DNA from: Streptomyces sp. WM4235
GTDB taxonomy: Bacteria; Actinomycetota; Actinomycetes; Streptomycetales; Streptomycetaceae
Reading direction: 5' to 3'
DNA length: 64,000 nucleotides
NCBI RefSeq assembly: GCF_001279725.1
Contig: NZ_LGDE01000181.1
Location: forward strand, 14,202-78,201
A program made the translations under genes and the position numbers. The notes beneath the pieces are model-generated. The model was given only the letters and a program-made list of their open reading frames with translations. It ran no database searches and was not told where the DNA came from. Positions 9,198 to 19,055 of this stretch are shown one piece after another (the stretch's first letter is position 1; each line of letters starts with the position of its first letter).

Positions 9198-9237
9198 GGC
9201 CCGAGCATACGATCCACCGATCCGGCGGTGGAGGGGG

Positions 9238-10020
9238 TCATCGCATCAGCTCACCGGCGTTGACCAGCAGAGACTGGCCGGTTATCGCCCGTGCCCGGTC
9301 CGATGCCAGGAACACGGCGGCGTCCGCGACGTCCCCGTCCGTCGCGAGATCGGGCAGTGCCATCCGCTCGGTGAGCCGGGCCCGCACCTCCTCCTCGGGC
9401 ACCCCCTCGCCGTGCGCGGTGAACGTCACGAACGCCTGCACCGGCGGCCCCCACATCCAGCCCGGCAGCACCGTGTTGACCCGGATCCGGTACGGCCCGA
9501 GCTCCCGGGCCATCGAGTACATGGCGGAGGTCAGCGCCCCCTTGGAGGCGGCGTACGCGGCCTGCCGCACCTGCGACGGACTCGCCACCGCCGACTGCGT
9601 CCCGATGATCACGACGGAGCCGCCGGCCCGCTTCAGCGCGGGCAGGGCGGCCCGCGTCATGCGCAGGGTGCCCAACAGGTTCACGTCGAGGATCTGCTGC
9701 CAGGTCCCGAAGTCGGCGTCCTCCAGGCCACCGAAGTACGAGTCCCAGGCCGCCACGTGCACCACCGCGTCCACCCCGCCGAACCGCTCCTCGGCCAGCG
9801 CCACCAGGGCCTCGCAGCGTGCCTCGTCCGTGATGTCGGTCGGCAGGTACGCGGTGTGCGCCCCGTCCGGGTCGATCTCGGCGGCGGACTTGACCAGGTT
9901 CGCCTCGGTCCGCGCCCCCAGCACGGCGTTCCCGCCGTCCCGCACCACGGTGGCGGCCACCTGGTGCCCCAGCCCGGCCCCGACCCCCGACACGATGACG
10001 GTCTTCCCTCGCAGCAGCAT
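9238..10020 (-). CDS. Short-chain dehydrogenase/reductase (SDR)
   Basis: The 260-residue protein begins [18 protein letters not shown], the Rossmann glycine-rich nucleotide site of classical SDRs. It has the structural HVAAW variant of the NNAG motif near residue 88, a catalytic serine in GTQSAVAS and a YAASK active site (Y and K four apart). [17 protein letters not shown] segment follows. Classical SDRs oxidise or reduce alcohols and ketones with NAD(P)H; the substrate is unknown. The ATG at 10020 follows GGAGGGCACGCC, and an upstream start would add 65 proline-rich residues of promoter DNA. It is 40 nt upstream of fbiC on the same strand and may be co-transcribed. Confidence 0.9.
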   Translation of the reverse strand: MLLRGKTVIVSGVGAGLGHQVAATVVRDGGNAVLGARTEANLVKSAAEIDPDGAHTAYLPTDITDEARCEALVALAEERFGGVDAVVHVAAWDSYFGGLEDADFGTWQQILDVNLLGTLRMTRAALPALKRAGGSVVIIGTQSAVASPSQVRQAAYAASKGALTSAMYSMARELGPYRIRVNTVLPGWMWGPPVQAFVTFTAHGEGVPEEEVRARLTERMALPDLATDGDVADAAVFLASDRARAITGQSLLVNAGELMR

Positions 10021-10424
10021 GGCGTGCCCTCCAGGCCGGTGATGCCCACTCAGCAGATCTGACGGGGCGTCAGGGTAGGGCGTGGGGCCGGGGATGGGAA
10101 GGGTGGGATGGCGCCCCGGTCGCGGGGCCGCGAGCCGCCCGGGAGCGGCCGGCGCCGGCGCCCCGTGCTGCCGACCGTCATCCGAACCGGGCCAAAGGGC
10201 GAAGAGAGCGCCCACATGGGGTCATTGGGGTGTTTCGGGCAGGATCGAACGGCCCGCGCCGACCCCGCCGGCCGTCCCGACCGAACGAATGACGAAACCG
10301 AGACGAATGGTGTGTCATATCTGCCCGGCGCCCGGCGAGTCGCGTCCGAATACCTGATAGACAGAAGATTCACGGCTCGACCAGCCGCACGTTCTGACGG
10401 CCGCCTCGGGGGGATCGCCGCACT
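10021..10424. other. Intergenic region upstream of SDR and the transglycosylase
   Basis: This 404-nt divergent region holds promoters for the SDR (minus) and the transglycosylase (plus). AT-richer patches occur at about 10310-10375. I looked for a c-di-AMP (ydaO) riboswitch, which precedes some Streptomyces wall hydrolases, and did not see its conserved blocks. No coding pattern was found. Confidence 0.4.
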
Positions 10425-12224
10425 GTGAAGCCGCTTCACCGTCATGTAGTCAACACCTCACGCAAGGTCCTGTGCACGGCCGCGCTCGCGGCCAGCCTGA
10501 CCACCGCCGCGGTCGTGACCAACCCGTCGACCGCCGGCGCGGGGGAATCCGAACCGACACCGGACAGTCCCCAAGCCGCCGACCGCGGCGACGCCCGGTT
10601 GGACCTGCCCGAAGACCTCGCGAACCCGCAGCCGCCCGCGACCGCGGGCGCCCCCGAGGGCGCGAGCGGCATACCGGGAACGGCCCTCGACGCCTACAAG
10701 CGCGCCGAAGTGGCCGTCGCCGCGGCGCTCCCCAACTGCAAGCTGCCCTGGCAGCTGGTGGCGGGCATAGGCCGGGTCGAGTCCGTGCACGCCTCCGGAT
10801 ACGGGCTCAAGTCCGACGGGTCCACCGACCGTCCGATCCGCGGGCCCCGCCTGGACGGCAACGGCTACGCCCAGATCAAGGACACCGACAAGGGCCAGTG
10901 GGACGCGGACACCGAGTACGACCGCGCGATCGGCCCGATGCAGTTCATCCCCTCGACCTGGAAGGTCTACGGCGCCGACGGCAACGGCGACGGCCAACGC
11001 GACCCCAACAACATCTACGACGCGGCGCTGGGCACCGGCCTCTACCTGTGCGCGGGCGACAAGGACCTCTCGGACCCGGCCAAGCTCGACGCCGCGCTCC
11101 TGAGCTACAACAGCTCCCGCGAGTACGTGAACGCCGTCCTCGGGTACATGCGCCAGTACCAGGAAGGCGGCGTCGCCGGGGTCCCGAACCCGCCCGTCGG
11201 CACCTACCCGACACCGCCCCCCACGGGCACCCTGCCCGTCCCGCGGCCGCCGGTCATCAGGCCCCCGGCCACCAGGCCGCCGACGGGCGGCACCCCGCAG
11301 AAGCCGCCGACGAAGCCGACGACCCCGCCCACCAAGCCGACGACCCCGCCGAACAAGCCGCCCACCAAGCCGGAGCCGCCGGTCGTGCGCCTCGCGAAGC
11401 TGTCGCTGATCGGCGAGGCGGAGCTGAAGGCCGAGGTCGGGAGCGCCTTCACCCCGACCCCGAAGGTCAAGGCGCTGCTCGCCGACGGCAAGCCGGCCGT
11501 CGGACAGCAGGTCGTGTTCGCCGTGGAACAGGACGACACCACGGGCGGCACCGTCTTCCGGGCCGCCAAGAAGAACTCCGTGGTCGTCACCACCGACGCC
11601 CAGGGCATCGCGACCGTCCCCGAGCTGACGGCCGGTCCGAAGCCGGGCACGTTCTCCTTCCGGGCCACGGCGTACGACCTGACGAGCCAGTTCACGGTCA
11701 TGCTGAAGGGCACCGTCCTCGCGAAGCCCGCGGCGGACCTGCTGGTGCGCGTGGACAGCGGCGCCGACAAGCCGCTCCAGGTCGTCACCGGCACCAGTTT
11801 CAAGGGCGTGGAGCTGCTGGCCACCGCCAAGGGCAAGCCGATCGCCGGCACCAAGACCGTCGCGGGCCTGGTCGTGAAGGACAAGGCCACGGACGCGTGG
11901 GTCCCGGTGGACCCGGCGACCGCCAAGGGCCCGTACTTCAAGGGCAAGGACGGCGAGAAGCTGACCACCCTGGAGCTGGCCGCGACGGGCGCCGACGGCA
12001 GGATCGCCCTGCCGGAACTGTTCACCGACGGCGTGGCCCCGGGCACCTACCAGCTGCGCGTGCTCACCCCGGAGAAGGTCGAACTGGTCCTGACGCTCAA
12101 GGTCGACGCCGCTCCGACGGTGCCGCCCACGACGCCGACGACACCCACGACGCCGACGACACCCACGACGCCGACGACACCCGCGAACCCGACGCCCACG
12201 ACCCCGACGACGGCCAAGCCGTAA
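10425..12224 (+). CDS. Secreted lytic transglycosylase with C-terminal Ig-like repeats
   Basis: The 599-residue exported protein starts at GTG with a signal peptide (about residues 1-38). A transglycosylase SLT/MltB-like domain follows at about 90-255, with the IGRVES segment carrying the likely catalytic Glu119, and AIGPMQFIPSTWKVYG and ALLSYN, both hallmarks of the family. These enzymes cut the glycan strands of peptidoglycan. A Pro/Thr/Lys linker (about 255-320) leads to two Ig-like (invasin/Big-type) modules at about 322-425 and 430-560, then a TTPTTP tail encoded by an 18-bp tandem repeat. It is probably wall-associated. A 15-bp hairpin ends the transcript. Confidence 0.88.
   Translation: MKPLHRHVVNTSRKVLCTAALAASLTTAAVVTNPSTAGAGESEPTPDSPQAADRGDARLDLPEDLANPQPPATAGAPEGASGIPGTALDAYKRAEVAVAAALPNCKLPWQLVAGIGRVESVHASGYGLKSDGSTDRPIRGPRLDGNGYAQIKDTDKGQWDADTEYDRAIGPMQFIPSTWKVYGADGNGDGQRDPNNIYDAALGTGLYLCAGDKDLSDPAKLDAALLSYNSSREYVNAVLGYMRQYQEGGVAGVPNPPVGTYPTPPPTGTLPVPRPPVIRPPATRPPTGGTPQKPPTKPTTPPTKPTTPPNKPPTKPEPPVVRLAKLSLIGEAELKAEVGSAFTPTPKVKALLADGKPAVGQQVVFAVEQDDTTGGTVFRAAKKNSVVVTTDAQGIATVPELTAGPKPGTFSFRATAYDLTSQFTVMLKGTVLAKPAADLLVRVDSGADKPLQVVTGTSFKGVELLATAKGKPIAGTKTVAGLVVKDKATDAWVPVDPATAKGPYFKGKDGEKLTTLELAATGADGRIALPELFTDGVAPGTYQLRVLTPEKVELVLTLKVDAAPTVPPTTPTTPTTPTTPTTPTTPANPTPTTPTTAKP
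12128..12181 (+). repeat. 18-bp tandem repeat, three copies
   Basis: Three exact copies of an 18-bp unit (CACGACGCCGACGACACC) lie in frame in the transglycosylase gene and encode the TTPTTP tail. Copy number is likely to vary between strains by slippage. Confidence 0.85.
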
Positions 12225-12262
12225 CGGCGGTCCGCCGGCCCGTCCGCTCCCGAACAACGCCC

Positions 12263-12295
12263 TGCCCCGGTCACCGTTCGACGGTCACCGGGGCA
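12263..12295 (+). terminator. Terminator after the transglycosylase gene
   Basis: A perfect 15-bp stem (TGCCCCGGTCACCGT with ACGGTCACCGGGGCA) closes on a 3-nt loop, 39 nt after the stop codon. Confidence 0.85.
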
Positions 12296-12334
12296 GCGGC
12301 ATTCCCCCACACCGGAGAGCGGAGGGGGAAAGGC

Positions 12335-12378
12335 AGGAGCCCCGCCACCTCCGCTCGCACGGAGGAGGCAGGGCTCCT
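12335..12378 (-). terminator. Terminator downstream of the cold-shock gene
   Basis: The arms AGGAGCC...CCTCC and GGAGG...GGGCTCCT form a long, slightly interrupted stem about 45 nt past the cold-shock stop codon on the minus strand. Confidence 0.6.
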
Positions 12379-12420
12379 TGGGTACTGCTTAATCCAACCG
12401 CGATCCGGTCGGCCAGGCGA

Positions 12421-12624
12421 CTAGGCCGGGATGACGTTCTCCGCCTGCGGGCCCTTCGGACCCTGCGTGACGTCGAAGGTGACCTGCTGGTTCTCCTCGA
12501 GGGAGCGGAAGCCAGAGGCGTTGATCGCGGAGTAGTGGACGAAGACATCCGGGCCGCCGCCGTCCTGGGCGATGAAGCCGAAGCCCTTTTCAGCGTTGAA
12601 CCACTTCACGGTTCCGGTAGCCAT
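12421..12624 (-). CDS. Cold-shock domain protein (CspA type)
   Basis: The 67-residue protein is a single cold-shock domain. It contains the RNA-binding motifs RNP1 (KGFGFI, residues about 13-18) and RNP2 (VFVHY), plus the conserved start [14 protein letters not shown]. It binds single-stranded RNA or DNA as a chaperone. The ATG at 12624 follows a clear AGGAGGGCTC ribosome site. The upstream leader is AT-richer than its surroundings, in keeping with the long structured leaders of csp mRNAs, but no cold-box was confirmed. Several paralogues are usual in Streptomyces, so no specific symbol is given. Confidence 0.96.
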   Translation of the reverse strand: MATGTVKWFNAEKGFGFIAQDGGGPDVFVHYSAINASGFRSLEENQQVTFDVTQGPKGPQAENVIPA

Positions 12625-12852
12625 GAGCCCTCCTATGGGCCAAAGGGTCGCCCTGCTCCAGAACCTGCTAAGAAGTCTGAAAACTACAAAAGCCTGCGGG
12701 TCACATTCTCCGCAGGCCTCGTACTGCAAGGGAAACCAAACTGCAACTTGCGTCGAGCCTAGCATGCACCCTGCGGCCGAGACCAGAGGGAAAGATCACG
12801 TCACCCGGACGTTTGAGACCCGCCCGATCGCTGACGCGGAGCCGGGGGCTAG

Positions 12853-13725
<873 letters not shown>

Positions 13726-14029
13726 CGCGCCTTATGCCCCGGCGCGAGTTCCGCATCCCGGAAAGGGGAATGTTCCGTTTACCGGGAATTCGTTCCCCTT
13801 TCGCATTTCCGTCCGGCGGTGGAACGGCCCGAGGAACGCCCCACGGAACGGCCGACGGAACAAAGGGGCCGAGACCGGGTGCGCCGACGCATTCGGCCGG
13901 ATCGAACCACCCCTCTTCGCCGTGGTGCGGTAGTACTCCGGACACGATGGAAGCTCCCCGGCCGGCGGCCGACACCCCTAAGGTGCTGGTTGACCGTCAG
14001 CGAGCCACGAACCTCGGGGAGGGGACGCG
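13726..14029. other. Intergenic region with inverted and direct repeats
   Basis: This 304-nt gap between mqnA and the kinase contains a perfect 10-bp inverted repeat (GAAAGGGGAA at 13761-13770, TTCCCCTTTC at 13793-13802), which may end the mqnA transcript. It also has four close copies of a GGAACG-type motif between about 13818 and 13861. No convincing small gene was seen. Confidence 0.45.
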
Positions 14030-15748
14030 ATGCAGCCGCTCGAAGCGGGCGAACCGCGGACCATCGGCGCCTACCGGCTGCTCGGACGGCTCGGTGCGGG
14101 GGGCATGGGTCGGGTCTACCTGGGGCGCAGCGCGGGCGGCCGGACCGTCGCCGTGAAGATCGTCCACCCCCACTTCGCCTCCGACGAGGAGTTCCGCGCC
14201 CGCTTCCGCCGCGAGGTCGCCGCCGCGCGTCGGGTGGGGGGCGAGTGGACCGCGCCGGTCCTGGACGCGGACCCGGAGGCCCCGGTGCCGTGGGTGGCCA
14301 CCGGCTACGTCGCGGGCCCGTCGCTGGACCGGGCCGTGGCGGGGTACGGCCCGCTGCCCGAGCACTCGGTACGGGCCGTCGGGGAGGGGCTGGCCCGCGC
14401 GTTGGTGGCGGTGCACGGGCTGGGGCTCGTCCACCGGGACGTGAAGCCGTCGAACGTGATGCTCACCCTCGCGGGCGGTCCGACGGGCGGACCACGCCTG
14501 ATCGACTTCGGGATCGCCCGGGCCTCGGACGGCGCCGCCGCGCTGACCGTCACCGGCGTCTCCGTCGGTTCGCCCGGCTACATGTCGCCGGAACAGATCC
14601 TCGGCAACCCCGTGACCGGGGCGGCGGACGTGTTCTCGCTGGGTGCGGTCCTGGTCTTCGCCGCGACCGGCCGGGCCCCCTTCAGCGGGGACAACTCCGC
14701 GACCCTCCTCTACAAGGTGGTCCACGAAACGCCGGACCTCGGCGGGATCGGGCCCGGACCGCTGCGGGACCTGATCGCGGCCTGCCTGGCGAAGTCGCCG
14801 GCCGCCCGACCCTCGCCGGCGGTGATCGCGGCCGCGTTGGACGGGGCCCTGGGCGTGTCGGGCTGGTTGCCGACCCCGCTGGTCGAGGAGGCGAACCGGG
14901 CCGCGGTGGCCCTGCTGGACCTGGACGAGGCGGCGCCGGAGTACCCCTCGGGCCCGGTGCCGTTCACCTCCGCCTCCTCCTACGGGGAGCAGCGGGTAGC
15001 CGCCGGGGGCGTGGCACCGGACGGCTTCCCCGGCGGCACCACCCCGTACGGGCTGCTGTACGGCGCGGAACCCGACGCGGGCGGGGCGGGGTACGGCGCC
15101 GACGGCGGCGTACCCGGGCCGCGCACCGCGCCGGACGCCGACGGGCGGCGGGTCTCCGTGCGCGCGGCCGGCCGGCGGTTCAGCTGCACCGTGGTCCTCG
15201 CCGCGGCGGCCGTGCTGGCGGTGCTGTCGGGCGGGCTGTACGGACTGGACCTGCTGCCCTGGCAGTCGGGCGCGAAGAGGGGCCTGGTGGCCGGCCCGCC
15301 GCCCTCCTCCCCGCGTACTGCGGATTCGGCCCCCGCCACGGGGCCCACCGCGAGCACGGGCGGTCCGTCCCCGTCCCCGGTAGCCCGGGACACCGTGCCG
15401 CAGGCGCTGGCCGGCACCTGGAAGGGCACGGTCACCACGGCCCGCCTGGGCGTGTCGAGCGAGTTCGAGATCACCATCAGCGGCGGCCGGATCGGGCAGG
15501 TCGTCGCCCGCGACAAGTCGGTGCTGCCCGTCCTCGGCACCGACTGCAGCGGGAACTGGAAGCTCGCCGCCGCCACCGACCGTTCGCTGGTCCTCGACAC
15601 GACGGACGGCCCCAACCCGGCGCCCGGCGTGTGTTCCGACGGCTCCGCCGACGAACGCTTCACCCTCAACGCGAACGGGACCCTGCACTACCGGTCCGGC
15701 GACGCGGCGGCGGGCAACCCCGAAGGGGATCTGACCCGTCGGGGTTGA
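14030..15748 (+). CDS. Membrane Ser/Thr protein kinase (PknB-like)
   Basis: The 572-residue protein has a complete Hanks-type kinase domain (about 12-270): glycine loop GAGGMGRVYLG, ATP lysine Lys43 (AVKIV), catalytic HRDVKPSN with Asp137, DFG at 159-161 and an activation loop ending SPGYMSPEQ. A Gly/Pro/Ala-rich juxtamembrane linker (about 300-380) leads to one membrane helix (VVLAAAAVLAVLSGGLYGL). An extracytoplasmic domain of about 110 residues follows (LAGTWKGTVTT to the end) with two cysteines. It should sense an external cue and phosphorylate cytoplasmic proteins. A strong GGGGAGGGG site precedes the ATG. It lies between mqnA and mqnC; no functional link to menaquinone is shown. Confidence 0.93.
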   Translation: MQPLEAGEPRTIGAYRLLGRLGAGGMGRVYLGRSAGGRTVAVKIVHPHFASDEEFRARFRREVAAARRVGGEWTAPVLDADPEAPVPWVATGYVAGPSLDRAVAGYGPLPEHSVRAVGEGLARALVAVHGLGLVHRDVKPSNVMLTLAGGPTGGPRLIDFGIARASDGAAALTVTGVSVGSPGYMSPEQILGNPVTGAADVFSLGAVLVFAATGRAPFSGDNSATLLYKVVHETPDLGGIGPGPLRDLIAACLAKSPAARPSPAVIAAALDGALGVSGWLPTPLVEEANRAAVALLDLDEAAPEYPSGPVPFTSASSYGEQRVAAGGVAPDGFPGGTTPYGLLYGAEPDAGGAGYGADGGVPGPRTAPDADGRRVSVRAAGRRFSCTVVLAAAAVLAVLSGGLYGLDLLPWQSGAKRGLVAGPPPSSPRTADSAPATGPTASTGGPSPSPVARDTVPQALAGTWKGTVTTARLGVSSEFEITISGGRIGQVVARDKSVLPVLGTDCSGNWKLAAATDRSLVLDTTDGPNPAPGVCSDGSADERFTLNANGTLHYRSGDAAAGNPEGDLTRRG

Positions 15749-15836
15749 CCCGCGCACCCCTGAACGGACCCGAGGACCGCCGGCGTACGCTGGATCGGTC
15801 CGGACCCTTGACACACCGCCGAAAGGTGACGCACCG

Positions 15837-17036
15837 GTGACCGACCAGGCCGCTCTCCAGTCTGTCCTCGACCGAGCCGCCGCAGGGGGCCGGATCACCC
15901 AGGACGAAGCGCTCGACCTCTACCGGCACGCCCCGCTGCACGCGCTCGGCCAGGCCGCCGACGCCGCGCGCCGGCTGCGCTACGCGGGTACGGAGCACAT
16001 CGCGACGTACATCATCGAGCGCAACATCAACTACACCAACGTGTGCGTCACGGCGTGCAAGTTCTGCGCCTTCTACGCGGCGCCGAAGGACACCAAGAAG
16101 GGCTGGTCCCGCGGCCTCGACGACATCCTGCGCCGCTGCGCGGAGACCGTTGAGCTCGGTGGCACGCAGATCATGTTCCAGGGCGGGCACCACCCGGACT
16201 ACGGCGTCGAGTACTACGAGGAACACTTCTCCGCCATCAAGAAGGCGTACCCGCAGCTGGTCATCCACTCCCTCGGCGCGTCCGAGGTCGAGCACATGGC
16301 CCGCATCTCGGGCGTCTCGGCGGAGGAGGCCATCCAGCGCATCCACGCGGCCGGCCTCGACTCCTTCGCGGGCGCCGGCGCCGAACTGTTGCCGGCCCGG
16401 CCGCGCAAGGCCATCGCCCCGCTCAAGGAGTCCGGCGAGCGCTGGCTGGAGATCATGGAGATCGCCCACAAGCTGGGTGTCGAGTCCACCTCCACCATGC
16501 TGATGGGCACGGGCGAGACCAACGCCGAGCGCATCGAGCACATCGCGATGATCCGCGACACGCAGGACCGCACCGGCGGCTTCCGCGCCTTCATCCCGTA
16601 CACGTACCAGCCCGAGAACAACCACCTCAAGGGCCGGACCCAGGCGACCATCTTCGAGTACCTGCGCATGATCGCCATCGCGCGGCTCTTCCTCGACAAC
16701 ATCGCCCACATCCAGGGCTCCTGGCTGACGGTCGGCAAGGAAGCGGGCCAACTGTCCCTGCACTACGGCGCGGACGACCTCGGCTCGATCATGCTGGAGG
16801 AGAACGTGGTCTCCTCGGCCGGTGCCAAGCACCGCTCGAACCGCATGGAGATCATCGAGCTGATCCGCAAGGCGGGCCGCACGCCGGCGCAGCGCGCGAC
16901 GACGTACGAGCACCTCGTCGTGCACGACGACCCGGCGAACGACCCGGTCGACGACCGCGTCGTCTCCCACATCTCCTCCACCGCCATCGAGGGCGGCACC
17001 GCGCACCCCGAGCTGAAGCTCATCTCCTCGAACTGA
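15837..17036 (+). CDS. mqnC: Cyclic dehypoxanthinyl futalosine synthase MqnC
   Basis: The 399-residue radical-SAM enzyme starts at GTG after a GAAAGGTG site. The cluster motif CVTACKFC (Cys70, 74, 77) sits in the IIERNINYTNVC context typical of MqnC. Further family segments are GGTQIMFQGGHHPDYG, TSTMLMGTGETNAERIEH and AYQPENNHLKG-type. It cyclises dehypoxanthinyl futalosine on the way to the menaquinone ring. The gene is followed after 13 nt by an amidohydrolase-like gene on the same strand, so the two are very likely co-transcribed. Confidence 0.96.
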   Translation: MTDQAALQSVLDRAAAGGRITQDEALDLYRHAPLHALGQAADAARRLRYAGTEHIATYIIERNINYTNVCVTACKFCAFYAAPKDTKKGWSRGLDDILRRCAETVELGGTQIMFQGGHHPDYGVEYYEEHFSAIKKAYPQLVIHSLGASEVEHMARISGVSAEEAIQRIHAAGLDSFAGAGAELLPARPRKAIAPLKESGERWLEIMEIAHKLGVESTSTMLMGTGETNAERIEHIAMIRDTQDRTGGFRAFIPYTYQPENNHLKGRTQATIFEYLRMIAIARLFLDNIAHIQGSWLTVGKEAGQLSLHYGADDLGSIMLEENVVSSAGAKHRSNRMEIIELIRKAGRTPAQRATTYEHLVVHDDPANDPVDDRVVSHISSTAIEGGTAHPELKLISSN

Positions 17037-17049
17037 CGCCGCCGAACCC

Positions 17050-17712
17050 ATGCTGACGCTGCACACCGCCGACCTCCTCGTCGCCGGACCGGGTTCGACC
17101 CCGCTCCCCGGCGGCGCGGTGCTCGTCGAGGGCGACCGGATCGCCGGGGTGGGCCCGTACGAGGAGCTCGCCGCGGCGCATCCGCACGCCCGGGTCCGGC
17201 GCTGGCCCGGGGTGTTGACCCCGGGGCTGCTGGTGCGCGGCGCGGACGAGTTGCTGGAGCGCACGTACTACCCGGACGATCCGTACGAGGTCCCCGAACT
17301 CGGTGCCGACCCGATCGGCGGGCAGGCCCTGGCCGCTCTCACGATGACCGAGTCCCGGTGGGGCAACAGCGCCCGGCGCGGGACGCAGAGACTCCTGGCG
17401 CGCGGGGTGGTGGCGGTGACCGGCCGGTTCACGATCCCGTCGGTGCGGACCGCGGTGGTGCGGTCGGGTCTGGCGGTCCTGCCGCCGGCGGCGCGCTCCC
17501 AAGGGTCGCGGGGGGCGGAGCGGGAAGCCTCCCTGGACCCGTTCGCCGGGCGGGACGCGGCCGAACAGGCCTTCCACGGAGCCCTGGAGCCCGACGCCCC
17601 GGCCCGATTCGCGGTGTTCGCGGCGGCCGACCCGGCGGAACTGCTCACCCTGGGCGCGACGAGCTGTGTGGCCACGGTCATCGGGGGACGGCTGCTGCAC
17701 CGCCGTCGCTGA
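17050..17712 (+). CDS. Amidohydrolase-like (imidazolonepropionase-like) protein lacking the catalytic barrel
   Basis: The 220-residue protein starts MLTLHTADLLVAG and shows the small beta-sandwich of amidohydrolases (GGAVLVEGDRIAGVGPYEEL, residues about 20-40). It ends with a strand pair like the usual C-terminal sandwich (ADPAELLTLGATSCVATVIGGRLLHRR). Between them, instead of the metal-binding TIM barrel with its HxH motif, lies a helical segment of about 110 residues (TYYPDDPYEVPELG... MTESRWGNSARRGTQRLL). The metal ligands of the superfamily are therefore missing. It follows mqnC by 13 nt. A non-catalytic or repurposed role in the futalosine pathway is possible but unproven. Confidence 0.7.
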   Translation: MLTLHTADLLVAGPGSTPLPGGAVLVEGDRIAGVGPYEELAAAHPHARVRRWPGVLTPGLLVRGADELLERTYYPDDPYEVPELGADPIGGQALAALTMTESRWGNSARRGTQRLLARGVVAVTGRFTIPSVRTAVVRSGLAVLPPAARSQGSRGAEREASLDPFAGRDAAEQAFHGALEPDAPARFAVFAAADPAELLTLGATSCVATVIGGRLLHRRR

Positions 17713-18013
17713 CGTCCCCGGACACGGTGTCGTCGGGCACGTCGTCGTCGAGCCGGCCGCCCTCGCGGGCGAGGGCGGCCAGCAGGCAGACCTGGAGGCG
17801 ACTCACCCCGCCGAGCTTGTTCCGGATGTTCAGCACGTGGAACTTGACGGTGCTGACGGACAGTTGCAGCGTCGCGGCCAGCTCCGCGTTCGAGGCGCCG
17901 GTGGCCAGCCACAGGAACACCGCCGACTCCTGGTCGGTGAGGTGGACCCGCGGCGGCGCCTGCGGGGCGTGGGAGGGGAACCACGACGGGACGCTGAAGC
18001 TGACGCTGCGCAC
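17678..18013 (-). CDS. LuxR-type helix-turn-helix regulator, small
   Basis: The product of about 111 residues contains a LuxR/FixJ DNA-binding domain: LTDQESAVFLWLATGASNAELAATLQLSVSTVKFHVLNIRNKLG, residues about 24-66. The conserved Thr-Val-Lys-x-His recognition helix is intact. No receiver or sensor domain is present, so it is a stand-alone effector domain like many small Streptomyces regulators. The GTG at 18013 is preceded by AAGGGGTGG and gives a sensible N-terminus. Its 3' end overlaps the amidohydrolase-like gene by 35 nt, and the DUF3152 gene lies 44 nt upstream on the same strand. Target unknown. Confidence 0.8.
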   Translation of the reverse strand: MRSVSFSVPSWFPSHAPQAPPRVHLTDQESAVFLWLATGASNAELAATLQLSVSTVKFHVLNIRNKLGGVSRLQVCLLAALAREGGRLDDDVPDDTVSGDVSDGGAAAVPR

Positions 18014-18057
18014 GGTTTCCACCCCTTGCCCCCCGGCCGACGCGCTCGGCCCCCTGT

Positions 18058-18987
18058 CTAAGGGACGTTCGGGCCGGCCAGGTAGGTTCCGGCGGCGTCG
18101 AACGGCCAGGCGTTGGCCTTGCAGCCGAGCAGGCCCTTGATCTGTTGCATCATCGCGGGCGCCTGCTTGCCGGGGCCCGGGCAGGTCTCGTGCTCGCGGC
18201 CGAGTTCGTGGCCCACCTCGTGGTTGACGATCAGTGCCCGGTACTCCTCGACGGGGCCGTCGAACTGGGGCGACCCCTCCTGCCAGCGCTTGAGGTTCAC
18301 CACGACGGTGTGACCGGCGCGACAGTTGGTCTCGCCGATCAGCTCGGGCGTGACGACCTCGCACAGCCGGTCGGTGGTGGTGGGGGTGGCGATCTTCACG
18401 GTGAAGTCCACCGGTTGGCCGGGGCCGACGAGCCGGAACCCGTACGCGGGATCACGGGTCCAGCCGCGCGGGTCCCCGAGGATCGCCTCGACGGACCTGG
18501 CCGCGGCCTCCGGGTCGACTCCGCTGCCCTGCTCGACCTCGGCCCGCCAGCGCAGCGCGCGCCCCTTGCCCTGCGGCGAGCCGGAGGCGGTGGACGCGGC
18601 GAAGACCCCGGGCCCGGTGGCCGGAACGGACGGGGACGGCTTCGCCGGGGGCGAGCCCTTCGGCGTGCCCTTGGCCTCGGGCTTCGGCGAGGCCGCCGGG
18701 GAGGAGGCCGGCGGCTTGGTCCGCCCGCCGTCCGGGGCCGGCTCGGAGCCGCCGTCGGGCGTGGGTCCGCCCGCTTCGGCCTCCCGGGTGGGGGCGGACG
18801 CGGCCGATCGGTCGTCCGCGACCGCGGCGGTCCCGTCCTGCGGGCGCAGGGTGTAGGCGGTCACACAGGCGACGGCGATTGCCGCGGAGCCGATGAGGGT
18901 ACGGTGCAGTCGTCGCCGCCGTTCGGCGGCTCGGCGCAGGGCGCGCACGTCACCGCGGGAACGTCTGGTCGGATGGCCTTCCGGCAT
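18058..18987 (-). CDS. DUF3152 membrane-anchored protein with metzincin-like zinc motif
   Basis: The 309-residue protein has an Arg-rich N-terminus and one membrane helix ([17 protein letters not shown], about 31-47). A Pro/Ser/Lys-rich linker (about 50-130) leads to a C-terminal domain of about 180 residues. The domain holds [13 protein letters not shown] (about 253-265), which matches the HExxHxxGxxH zinc site of metzincin peptidases. Several conserved cysteines (LCEVV, TNCRAGH, ETCPG, LLGCKA) suggest disulphides outside the cell. The family is conserved in actinobacteria and unassigned. A zinc peptidase acting at the cell surface is inferred from the motif. The ATG at 18987 has no strong ribosome site. 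Confidence 0.85.
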   Translation of the reverse strand: MPEGHPTRRSRGDVRALRRAAERRRRLHRTLIGSAAIAVACVTAYTLRPQDGTAAVADDRSAASAPTREAEAGGPTPDGGSEPAPDGGRTKPPASSPAASPKPEAKGTPKGSPPAKPSPSVPATGPGVFAASTASGSPQGKGRALRWRAEVEQGSGVDPEAAARSVEAILGDPRGWTRDPAYGFRLVGPGQPVDFTVKIATPTTTDRLCEVVTPELIGETNCRAGHTVVVNLKRWQEGSPQFDGPVEEYRALIVNHEVGHELGREHETCPGPGKQAPAMMQQIKGLLGCKANAWPFDAAGTYLAGPNVP

Positions 18988-19043
18988 GCAGGAGCTTTCT
19001 GTTCGCGTGGTCCACGTCGTCCACGAGCGGGCATTTCATGCGC

Positions 19044-19055
19044 TTCGTCGACGAA
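19044..19055. promoter_or_regulatory. 12-bp perfect palindrome in a divergent promoter
   Basis: TTCGTCGACGAA lies in the 244-nt space between the DUF3152 gene (minus) and menG (plus). It could be an operator or chance; no consensus was matched. Confidence 0.25.

Noticed and set aside
5475..9263. Very long open frames over the phosphatase and fbiC genes (over 1,000 codons on either strand)
   Set aside because: They are Arg/Gly/Pro/Ala-rich shadow frames caused by high GC, with no domain or ribosome site; real genes with clear motifs occupy the region.
14030..15748. The protein kinase as part of the menaquinone pathway
   Set aside because: It only lies between mqnA and mqnC; nothing in the sequence links its function to them.
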